64,000 nucleotides of DNA from Membranipora membranacea. Taxonomy: Eukaryota > Bryozoa > Gymnolaemata > Cheilostomatida > Membraniporidae. The DNA is taken from the NCBI GenBank assembly GCA_914767715.1, contig OU612070.1, positions 6,219,501 through 6,283,500 on the forward strand. The letters are read 5' to 3'. Position 1 is the first letter of the stretch. Every line of letters begins with the position of its first letter. Shown in pieces: positions 38,001 to 50,000 of this stretch. A program made the position numbers and the translations under genes. Below the pieces are notes generated by a model that saw only the letters and a program-made list of their open reading frames with translations, did no database searches and was not told where the DNA came from.

Positions 38001-41000
38001 AAATAACATTTATATGTTCAAAGTTTGTTTATGATGGCAGTTGGCAACATGGAGAAGTGCTTTTCTACTTTTCAAGATAACCAATTGACATCTGACTTGT
38101 TTAGGCTTTAGGCTTAAGGCTATCCGATATGATTATCAATTTTTATATATCCCTACAAATCGCAGCGTAAATGCATAATTTCAAAACAAGCGCTTAGAAT
38201 ACAGAGACAGAGCAACTCACTACTTGATCAGTGATGCACATGAGTAAAGCCTCAGCAGCATCTTTTACTCTGAGAGACATGGGGAGGTGCTCCTTGTCAG
38301 CCTTCATTAGTACCGTAGTGGATCCAGGCTATAAAGTCAAAACATACGGAGTTTAATCTTAAGCACACACACACTAAATGTCGTCAATGTTGCATTTTGT
38401 ATTCCTATGTTTATATGGTGAAAGGTGGTTTACGACATTCTGAACATGCCATCCCGGTTTAAATAAGATAAAAGCATTTGGGCAGCAATATTGAGATGAA
38501 ATATACTCTCTGGTAAGCAGAAGAAAGCCTTTATTATCTTAGAGATCAAGATCCCCTCTGCCTCCTCAAAAAAAGAGTAGTCAGTAAGGGCGGGCAAAGG
38601 TATAGGGTCACTACCCCACACAAGACCCAGGCTTAAGGTGGCCCATTAAGTAGGGTGATCACATGAGGCCTGGGGTGTAATAAAAGAAAGAAGTAAGTAG
38701 AGTCACATACCTGGTGAGAGCGTTTACCAGATATACCGAGCTCTACGACCTCTAGTACAGTATACAGACATTGTTTATCTTGTAGTAAGTATGAGTGTTC
38801 TAATATCCACTGCGATAAACAGTGAAAGGCTGTAACTATCATCGAGTGTAAGTCTCTGAATAATCATTAAAATATCATTGAGATACAATTTTGTAATTTT
38901 GCATTATATATATTTTTCTTTTTCTTCACTTTTTCTTCATTATTTTTCTTTTTAATATTTTTTTTTATATTTGAATCAAATTAGCAAACAATGGCGATTC
39001 CATTTCAAAATTTCACAGTTTTGAAATGGCTTTCAAGGTTAGTTCAACTGGACTCGGAGATAAGTTTTAAATTTAGATACCAAGGTAACAACTAAATCAT
39101 CGCAGGTGGCTAGAGCATTTGTGGGAATCATAGCCTACAGTCTCAGGAGCTAAGAACCGTGAAAGGCCTATTACAATGCCCACATTTTGACTTATCTCAT
39201 TCAAAATCCAAACATGTAATGATTTTGATATACAATGATTGATAAACGCCATCAAGCTTGTGTGAACGATATAATGCAGTACCTGGTTTGATTTTTGGGA
39301 GGTCTGCTACACAGATGAGCGATAAGTTTACAGATCTGGCTGACTGTCTCCTTACACATCTGGCTGCTGACTATCTGTAGTTTAGTCTTAGCCAGAGAAG
39401 TCAGCACTTCTAGAGCTCCGACAGCGAGAGGATAATCTGTCCACCAATCAGAGATGAGCGTCGCTGCTATCTGTCGAGCTGCTATACCCAACACTCCAGC
39501 TGCTGTGTCTGAAATTCAAACTTCAAGTTAGAATGACCACAAATCTCGCCTCGCCCTTTCTTCACAAGTACTAGTATTTTTCAGCTGCTTAGAAATAGTT
39601 TAGGCGCATTTATTTCGACTCAACCACAATTTGGTACTGCGGTATTGATAGGGGGCTTAATTCAGAATTTAATTAGAAAAACTCACTGAAATCTTCTTTT
39701 CCCTTCTTGGAGGGTTTCCTCAGTATAACTTCTGGAGGTGTGTCCTGCTGGTCGCTGTCAGCTGATTGGCTGGCTGAGTCACTAGCCCCGCCTACAGCTA
39801 GATTGTATTGGTCAACACTGATGTTTGACGTGTCTGAGCTAAGTTTATCTTGCTCCCTGTATTCATATGTGGCCATATCTTGTATGAATAAGGAAAGCCC
39901 ACCTGAAAAAAGTATAAAATTATATTAATCCTTCCACAGATGCCACAAGCAACTACAGTAATTCGCTTATAGACTGTCGTCTTAGGAAAACTGACCTACA
40001 CATCCCCAATGCAAAACGATACATCTAATAAAGTTATATGTCATTTTAACCAGGCTTGAGCGGCCCTTCAATCCAATGTGTTCAAGTGATTATAGTATCT
40101 ATAGTTGAGGTATGACAAACCTAGCAGCATGTTTGTGTTGGCGGTGTCTTTCTCAATCATCAGCGAGTTTAAAATCAGCTTAGCTATTCTCGATCTTAGT
40201 GATAAGTAATTAAACATCACATCTCCTGTGTACAGATCTGTAATTACAGTGAGATATGATCTTTATGGAAGAAACGCAGCAAAGAGAGAAAAACATGACA
40301 AGCACAAAGCTAAAAATCATCTTCAACCATTAGAATTTCTCCACTGAAATAAAGAGCAATAAATAATAATTGAATACTTAGAAGTTACCTCCACAACAGG
40401 ACACCAATGGGGAGACAATTTCTGATTAATCAAAGTGACCATTACACCCATAAATATAATTACACCACACAATTTGCATATACCACAAGGAAAACATAAC
40501 ACATATCTATTCACAGACACAATAAAGCTACTCCAAAGATTTCTCGAGATAAGTCAGTTTAGTCATGATTGGCGTATGCTGCAATAAGTGGTTGTTTATT
40601 GAGAAGGCTTCAATAGCTTCCCATAAAGATAATTTACGACAGACCGTCTCACACTCATTGATATACTACTGTAAAAGTACCTTTGATATCCATTTTATTG
40701 TAGTGAAGAGGTAGACAGATAGTAGACAGTAATAAATGTATACAAGCCTTTCTTAATTCTACCTCGGGGAGCTGCTCATGTATTCTACAAAATATTTGCG
40801 AAAAATTTAAACACATTGTTAATTTATTTGAACCAATAATCTTGCGCCATTTACTTTCTACCAAGAAGAAAGAGAAATTATGTTTCTCTTAACGGTCTCT
40901 TGATACTATATAGAGTTTCAATGAAACATATGAGGTTTGGACAGAGACTATAGATATATCTATAGTCTCTGGTTTGGAGTTGTTGAAATGAATGCGATGA

Positions 41001-44000
41001 CCTAACAAACAAGAAAATCAGTCTTTCAATGATAAATAAAATCAGTACTCAGTAAAAGGAAAGGTCGTTTTATATGTCGACTTCCATCAACCAGAGAGCT
41101 CTCCAATTACAGGATAGAATAGCTAGAACGAAGCTATGGAGAAACTTACGTGAAGTTGTAGGTACTTGATGTTAGAACAGCCTCTAAAGCAGGCAGAATT
41201 CTGGGTAGGAGAATATTAACTCCAGGAAGGTCGACGCGTAACATATCAGCCATGTGGAATAGTGTAAACGTAACTACATCACCTTTAACCGGCTGAAATT
41301 AAACATAGAAGACTTCAATGATCACATTCTGACACTCGTTTCTGTTTGATCCAGTACATGACTCCATCATTGTGCGGCTTTGATTTGTAGGGAAATTTAA
41401 AGTGAGCTATTGTATATCATATAAATCGGTAAGCATTTTTGGGCATTTGGTGACTGCAGTATTTTGAGAGAACTAATATTTTTTCCATTGATAAAAGACA
41501 GTATTTGAGGATATATTGGCCATAAGGCAGAGATTGATAGCTTATGATACTTACGTAAAGGAGGGTTAGGGAGTCATAGATGGTCATGAAACATCTGGCT
41601 ATGAATACTGGCTGTATAACTTCACCTGTTCTCTTAGAGCACATAAGACGGGCTATTGCACCACATGCTTCTGCACGCCCCGCATCGAAGTTAAGATCAA
41701 AGGCTTGGCCGTGTGAAGCTCCAGGACTAGACATAGATCCAGCTCTCTGTGATACACTCCCTGATAATTATATTGATAATGATGATGGTACTCAGGCTAT
41801 AAAATGACCTGACAATTCAGAAAAACTGCAACAACAAATATTAGCATTTAATAGTAAAACTTAATGTCAATGATTAACATGGATAGGGCATCCCCAGATC
41901 AAGTTTAATCAAATTTGCCTGCATTGCTGCGGTTCCCTGTTGGTGAGCAGGCATCGCTGCTGTTCCCTGTTGGCGAGCAGGCATTGCTGCTGTTCCCAGT
42001 TGGTGAGCAGGCATTGCTGCTGTTCCCTGTTGGTGAGCAGGCATTGCTGCTGTTCCCTGTTGGTAAGCAGGCACTGCTGCTGTTCCCGGTTGGTAAGCAG
42101 GCATTGCTGCTGTTCCCTGCTGGTGAGCAGGCATTGCTGCTGTTCCCTGTTGGTAAGCAGGGATTGCTGCCTTTCCCTGTTGGTGAGCATTCCTGCTGTT
42201 CCCTGTCGGTGAGCAGGCATTGCTGCTGTTCCCGGTTGGTAAGCAGGCATTGCTGCTGTTCCCTGCTGGTGAGCAGGCATTGCTGCTGTTCCCTGTCGGT
42301 GAGCAGGCATTGCTGCTGTTCCCTGTTGGTGAGCAGGCATTGCTGCTGTTCCCTGTTGGTGAGCAGGCATTGCTGCTGTTCCCTGTTGGTGAGCAGGCAT
42401 TGCTGCTGTTCCCTGTTGGTGAGCAGGCATTGCTGCTGTTCCCGGTTGGTAAGCAGGCATTGCTGCTGTTCCCTGCTGGTGAGCAGGCATTGCTGCTGTT
42501 CCCTGTTGGTGAGCAGGTAAATTGGATCAAACTTGATCTAAGGGATGCCCTAGCCCTGTTAATACTTGCTCTGTGGCATCCCAAAAAAACATTTCCCAAA
42601 TGCAACTTTGGCCATTCAGAACATGCCGATCGATCATTGACCTGTCTTGCGAGCAATTACAGAAAATTCTTGAATACTCCACAGTCCACACCGTGTGTGA
42701 CTTGTATTTAGATTTGACTCATAATTCATCTCGGTCTTATCAATAATATGAACAACCCCACTATACCTAGAAAGTCCCATGGCCTATGTAAGTTTTTGGC
42801 TACATTATGAACCTATTTAAGCTTGGAATCTTAGCATGCAGTCCTTGCAAACCTTGCTACAACATTGTGCAGTTAATATAAGAGCTAGTCTAAGGCTGTA
42901 TAGATAGATTTAGATAATATTATCTTAGGAGAACGAGGAAGAGAAAAATTATAATAAGAAGATGCGGTTTACCTCTTCTGTGCATCGATACTCCGCTAGC
43001 TGTGGGATCAATAAGTCACACAAGTAACAAGACATGCTTTTTTGCAGGTGTGTTTTAAGAGGAGATAAAAATGGTTTAAGTCAGTTATTCATGATTTATT
43101 CACCACATTATTAGTCATCATGTTTATTGACATCCCAGAACACCAGAAGTGAGGATTTTATTAGTTTAGGCTCTTAAACTGTGCCAGGATAGCTGGTAGT
43201 AGCATTTCATTATCAACCACTTTCCACCGGTTAATAATACAATTCTACTACCAGCTGTCCCGACACAGTTTAAGCGTGTAAACTAGGATTGTATATATCT
43301 TTATAATGTGAGTAAGGCCAAAAAGAATGATGCAACTGCATTAAGGTTGGAAAAAAAACTACAATTTTTACCTGGTCGGCGACGCTTGTTGGTGTTGCTA
43401 CTCAGAGCAGCCTCAAACATCCAGGCTCCGAGCACGTTGAGTATACTGTTGATACTGGATCGGTCGGGTGACAGGCTCGGCCGACTCTTATAGTGAAGCA
43501 GACCACCGGTTACAGGCCCAGAGACTCCAGGAGAAGACAAGGTGGAGGTTGAGGCATTCCCAGAGAGGGGGGTCAGAGAGGACGCAGAATGCTTACTGGG
43601 TGATGCCACCTTATTAGTCGGGTTACCTGCAAGACAATAAAGTATTTATCAAAACGCTTTGATGGTCAGCACAATAAAACAGTACATATTCACTAACACT
43701 CTCAACTTGTAAAAAAGATATTTCTAACCCACAGAGAGAGGATGAAATCATTCTGAATGCGAACTAGTGGGTTCTCACCAGTGAGACCTTTTAACTGGGT
43801 TATTCTCCCCACCTAGGTTTATGTATGTTATTCAAAAAGGTTACTTAGTATGCTACATAGCAAATTATAATGACAAAGATTGCCGAGCAGTCTCATGTCA
43901 ACGAGACTGGAACAAATATCTTTTGCATTCATGAGCAAATTTTTGAAATAAGATTGAAAGGGCTCCTTATTTATTATAGCAAAGATACTAATATGCAGCA

Positions 44001-47000
44001 TGGTCGAAAACAAGTGAAAGGAATAGGGAAGGGAATGTCAGTTTATTCGTCAAGAAACTGTATTTCGAGACTTGAAGACCACCAAAAGCATGTTATAGTC
44101 AGGCAGTCACTTATGATAAAGTTGTGTCAGATTTGCATGGTAAAAAAAGTCAATGCATTTCTGGTGACTGTGACATCATAATGCAGAAAATGAGTGCTTT
44201 GGTCTTTGGGTAGTCTTTAAGGTAGTGCAGAAAAGAAGATCCAATAATGTATCGGTAATAGGGAGATTAGCGGAGTGCAGAAAACCTTCAGGGGAAAATA
44301 AGACTGGTGAAATGTGAGTATGAGGCCAAAATAATGTCTCATGCACATAAACTAGCAGTCTAAATGGTGCGAAGGAAGGATGTGTTGACGCGACGGTTTT
44401 TAGTACAACTATCTTGATGTGATATCGCGGATTATTAACATCGTCATATTTGTTTACTTTCACATGGCCTAGGCAAGCATATTATCATTTTTGGACCATC
44501 TGTTCTCAGTTATTAAAATAGTACAGACCAGAACACATGCAGTTAAAATGGCAGAGAGAGAATAAAGATTAAATTAGAAAACCAAAATATAAATTAAACC
44601 ATGTTATCAGATGAAAATCTTTAGATGACAGCAGCGCGTCAAATTTTTCATGCTCACAGGTCCCTATACATGTATAGTCCTAATAACAGATTTGACAGGT
44701 AAACTGAGACAATTCAAACCACCATGCTGGTCCTAAATACATGTAGAGGTAAAAGGATTGGTTGGAACACAATACCGTTGATAACAATTTCAGGCAGTGG
44801 AACCATTACGAGATCTACGAAATTAAAAATGAATCATGGTTTAGAAACTATAAGTTGGTGGTGAACACTCCAGGGAAGGTTGAATTTTAAAGGCTAGTCT
44901 ATTAGGAGACGCACTCATCTGAATTAACCAGAAAATGCTTGTATTCAAACATGTTATAGAAATCACAATATTTTCTCCATTTTACAGTTCCACTCCTCAG
45001 AATTATGTGATCATGCGAGTGAGTGACATTTGGTGGACTGCTTTCGAGCATTATCACCCAATTTGGTATCAATCGAACACTAGTTCCACCTTTTCTTGAC
45101 AGTGAGTGACTACCAAAGTTGATCTGCAGAAGTTTATCAATGACTTATGGTAAACAATGTTCCCCCTTCTGCCCCTCCGCTCTAGAACATAAACTCCGAC
45201 CTTGTTTGTTCGAGAGAAAAAAAACACCTAAAAAAGGTCGGAGTTCATGTACATGAACTAGTACAATGATAATTGACTGAATAAATAAATAAATAATGCT
45301 TTGGGTTATACATACTGAGTACAACACTTGACGATCTAGCACTCTTAGAGAGGGGTGGGGTATGGCCGCCGGGGTTAGCGGGGGCAGTCGGTCGGGTAAA
45401 TGGAATAATTGGGTGAACATCATCTTCCTTTTCGGGCTGATGGGCACCTGGAGGGTAGAGAAACAATCACTGAGCATGCAGGATCAAACCGCTGCTGAAT
45501 CACACACTGATGTAGCCTTGACAAGCTTTGTTTGGTGGAGGAGGCTTTGTTCCTCCCCCCCCCCCCCCCCAATGAACAAAACTTGTCAAGACAGGCTAAT
45601 ACTGATTGTGTCATGTACTATTGCACATCTATCTCTGATCAATGGAGTATGAACATATTTGTGTGCCCAAAGTATCTTCAGAAGGAACTTGATGTGATGC
45701 AATCTATAATTACAGGCAGAAAACGTTAGGTACTTAGACATAATCTTTATCAATCAGAGATACATGTAGTTAAATCGTAATCTCGATGTCAGTGTGGTCA
45801 TTTATAATCATACATGCAACGATTACAGATAAAACAGACCACATTTCATTTATGGCATATTCAATGGGGGTATTTTCTTTACAAGCTGGGAATCGAGGGG
45901 CTGAGCTCAATTATTAGATAGCGGGAAAATTTGTTATTTATCATGGTGATAATTATTAGGGCTGGCAGCTAACCTTCAAGCTCAGGAAATAGAATTCATG
46001 CTAAGCAGCCAATTGATCATAGAAGGGTAGTTAGTTAGGATATTGGGTTCAAACAATGAAAGGAGACACGGTACTAATGTCTACAAACATGACAGCTTAC
46101 AGAGCTACATTCATCAGCCAATTTTCTGAGAGCATGGGTGAAGCTTCTACCTCTCACAAAACATGATTGTAAGAGACAGCACTCCTATGCATGACGTGAC
46201 ATTACCTAGGAAGGCATCCATGATGTTTGCCACTCCTTTCATTGCTCTGTGGAATATGACTGGAAGTTGTTGCAGACATTCATGCTGGTTCGGTTCGATC
46301 ACCTGCAATCGATCATAGTATAAAGTACTAGTTCAATCTAGCATGAAGATGGCATGATGTCAGCGATTGTTCCTACCGTATAAAATATCTGGTATCTAGT
46401 ATTGATATCCAAGTCATTAAACCAAACAGAAGATCAATAATTACATGTAACAGCAATCAGTTACAAGATATCATGTCTTTTTCCGACATGCTGAATTGGA
46501 CACATTATTATGAATTTTGAGCATTACATTATGCATTTGAGGTGATGATTTGTATCAGCCACAGATCCAGTCCCACTACTTGCTATATATACATATATAT
46601 TGCTGTATATACGTACTGACCTTTTCACTAGTGAGAGCATGATGGAGAAACTTTGGCGTTTCACTGATACTCTCAACTCTACACAGATCTACAGGGTTAC
46701 TGAGAATGTGAAGGAATCTGAACCAGCACTGAACTAGGGAGTCATCTGTTAGCTTACTGATACAGTCTCTGGTCAGAGCGGCTACTATACTCTTGTCTTG
46801 TACGCCTGCAGTATGAGATAGAGAACTTCAAATGAGTATTTAGATGGCTAAATTTTGTACTAATGGCCTGCTAGCCTTGTCACACGGCTATTTTTTGTAG
46901 CTGTCGACAAGGCTAGTGGCCTGCTGTTGGAGACATTGCCTCATCAACCACGTTAATAGTGATATGGATGATAATTAAATGCCGTTACCAGCAACCAGGA

Positions 47001-50000
47001 AAGAGTTTGGGCACTTAAACTAGTGGTACCATATTATCACTTCTCTGTGTTCCTTGATAGTAGTAACACATACAATACCTATACTTAGTTATTATCCACA
47101 AAAAGTTTCTTTGTTCCATAAGGTAACAAAATGAACAGCTGTATAATCGGGAATTATTAGTCAATTTCAATAAACTGATCACGTGATATACTATTGCATG
47201 TATATCTCTGATCGATAGAGAGTGAACTAATTCATAAAGTAAGAGCACCACAAGAAATTTGGTGGAAAACCTGTGTTCAATTTTACTAATTAGGGGAGGG
47301 TAAATGTTAGGTACTCTTACTAAATTGACGCTAACGATCAGAGATTCACATGTTAATAGTGTAATCTCGACGACAGCGTGCTATTTCTCCTCCTCCTTTT
47401 CTCACCAGGCGACCTTAAAATAAGCTTCAAATACTAACAGCAACTCACCGATGACTAGTTCAGGGTGATCAGGTCCGTACAGTTTGACCAGAAGAGGCGC
47501 TGTGAGAGCATAGTTCACTCTGTTCCACTGTATGATAACAGCTTCATGGTGTCTCCAGTTAGAGCACATATCTCTGAATGTTCTCCATAGAGAAGGTACA
47601 GGAAACGAGGCACTGCACGCCGTCAGCCACATCTCAAATAATACTGAGATCACCCGCTCAGCCAGCTCGTCACTTATACCTCCTGAGACAGGAAAAAGTC
47701 GTATGTTTATTATTTTCGTTTGCTGACTGATTTTTGTTGGATTTTGTAGCAGAGCACATTAAAACTCTCCAACCAGAAACTGCTTGGTGGGAGCATGTTC
47801 TGGATTGACTTTACCACCCCTCAATAGTGTCCAATTCTGGGCTCAATGTTTCTGGATCATTGACTATGACTCCTGCAGTTCTCCTCTGACAGAATAGTAG
47901 TCATTGATCCCCGTCTAACTCTAGTGACTAACTATGGTTAGATAAGATTATTCTAGTGAGCTTATCTGAGAAAAATGCAATGATGTGCTTCGGTTAGGCA
48001 GTGCAATTTTGAAGATATTTCCATATTTTGATATTGGAAGTGTGTTTTATCAAGCTATCTATTTGTTAATCGCAATAATCAGCCTTATGTTTCAGTTACT
48101 TTAGAATGTAAAAGCAAAGTATAGGACTCAAACAGGGTGACATTCATGCAGGATAGATTTCTTTATGAGTGGACAGGGTTGGCTGGAGCTCGATACATCC
48201 TTATTGCGGAAGAGTTCAGAACTAGCTAGACAGGGATACGGGATAACGAGACATGAAGATGCGGGAGGGATTACATTGGATGTGTGGAAAATGAGTCATC
48301 AAATATGCCCTGAACTAATGATTCAATCACAACTGCAACCGATTTTTGATCAAGTTAACCGGGACGCCCAAGTTTGAATTCATTCATTATGAGAAAACTT
48401 AAAGAAAATACGATCTTCATATAACTTGATCTACACATGCACACTCTAGATTCAGATTCCTTGGGAATAAACGTAGACTGAATAATAAACCTGGACAAGG
48501 TCACAGGACGCTTTATAGAGCATTAGCATTGAGACGCTGAGGCATTTAATTGTAAGTGACTTTACATCATTTTTTTAAAGACCGATATCAACTCCGATCA
48601 CAATACGCTGCTTAATGTAAAGCAGTTTTCAAACTCGAAATCCGATCAAAATTAATTGAGTTGTCAACAAAAACCTTGACTGTGAACTACGAATTGATGA
48701 TAGCATCATTGCTGCCACAGAAATAAATGTCGTATCGTCACCTGCAATTAAGTGCCTCACTTAAGCTGTATATGTCGTCCTGTCTAGGTTTATTATTAGG
48801 TCGATGGGAATAAAATATTTTTATCAAGCTCAGTGTCATCTTTGTTCACGGATGGAGAAGTGTGGCACAAAAATCAAGGCCACAAAATCACAGGCATGTT
48901 CAGTTCAGTACAGTATAATAGTAGTGTACTATTCGTAACAGGAAAAAAGAAATGCGTAACAGGCATCAATTATGCAGAGGAGAAACAATTCCTTACCATC
49001 ATTTACTAAAATAAATGGTACAAAATTAATTTCATTCGAAATTAGAAGTAGGAACAGAAGACAGTTAAGTCAATGATTAAATAGCTATACTAGAATTTGG
49101 TGATCAGATTCGAGACTAGTTAGCCAAACTATGATGCTAAATCGGACAGACAGGCCTTGATAAGAAGTGTTGAAGATTAACGTCGTGCATTTACAACAAT
49201 TTTGTGTTCTAAATAAGAGCATGCTTAGCTAAGACTGAACGCATCACAAGTCTCAGACTGTAGACAAAACATTAGAACTTTTGTAATCATCTGAAACATT
49301 TATCTTTTGATTTACCTTTTTCTTTGGGAGGAGCCAGGAGAGTGTCTGTTATAGCAAGAAGGAACTTCAGCATTGACTCCCATAATTCCCTAGTGAGAGC
49401 CTGTGATTCTTTCGCAATATTCTCCAACATCTTGAGGGCACGATGACAAAGCAAGGCCTGTTTACACACCTGATCAATGGCTAAAAAGATAACAGATAAC
49501 CCATGCACATAATTATGTTTGAACTAGCGCTATAGATACATTCAAAACCATGTTACCTTGGGTAATTCAAAGACAAGGGTGTTCCTGTGCTTTCACTTTA
49601 TACAATTTAGAACAAATTGGGTATGTATTTCTATGATTTAAGCTAACTCTTTTCAAGTGAGGGTCGGCCATCATACCTGTCAAAATGAGCAGTTTTGGTA
49701 ATGATCCCATGTCAAGTTTGGTCATTTCATGTTGCGGATATACCCACACAAACCTGGTGTACATGCATAGTGTAGGTTACAAATTCTCATACTACATTCA
49801 TATCCAGACTGATACCTCAGAAAGTTAGCATTCTTCAACAATAATTGTATTGTTGCTGGCCACGACTCACTTGACTTTTCTCTTGGTACAAAGAGGTTAT
49901 ACAGATGAGAAAACATTGCGATGGAGTAGCTGACAGGTGACTCCAGTATCGGTTTGGGTACACATAACTTCTTCCTTATGAGACAGCCAGATAGCCATTC

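Noticed and set aside
41874-42711. Several long overlapping open frames on both strands, up to 260 codons, with ten-residue repeats
   Set aside because: All come from the 30-bp minisatellite, whose unit length is a multiple of three and which lies in an intron. No codon or splice support.
48165-48377. 70-codon plus-strand frame in a RALGAPB intron
   Set aside because: Protein-like composition but no recognised family, no splice partners and no element ends. It could be repeat debris.
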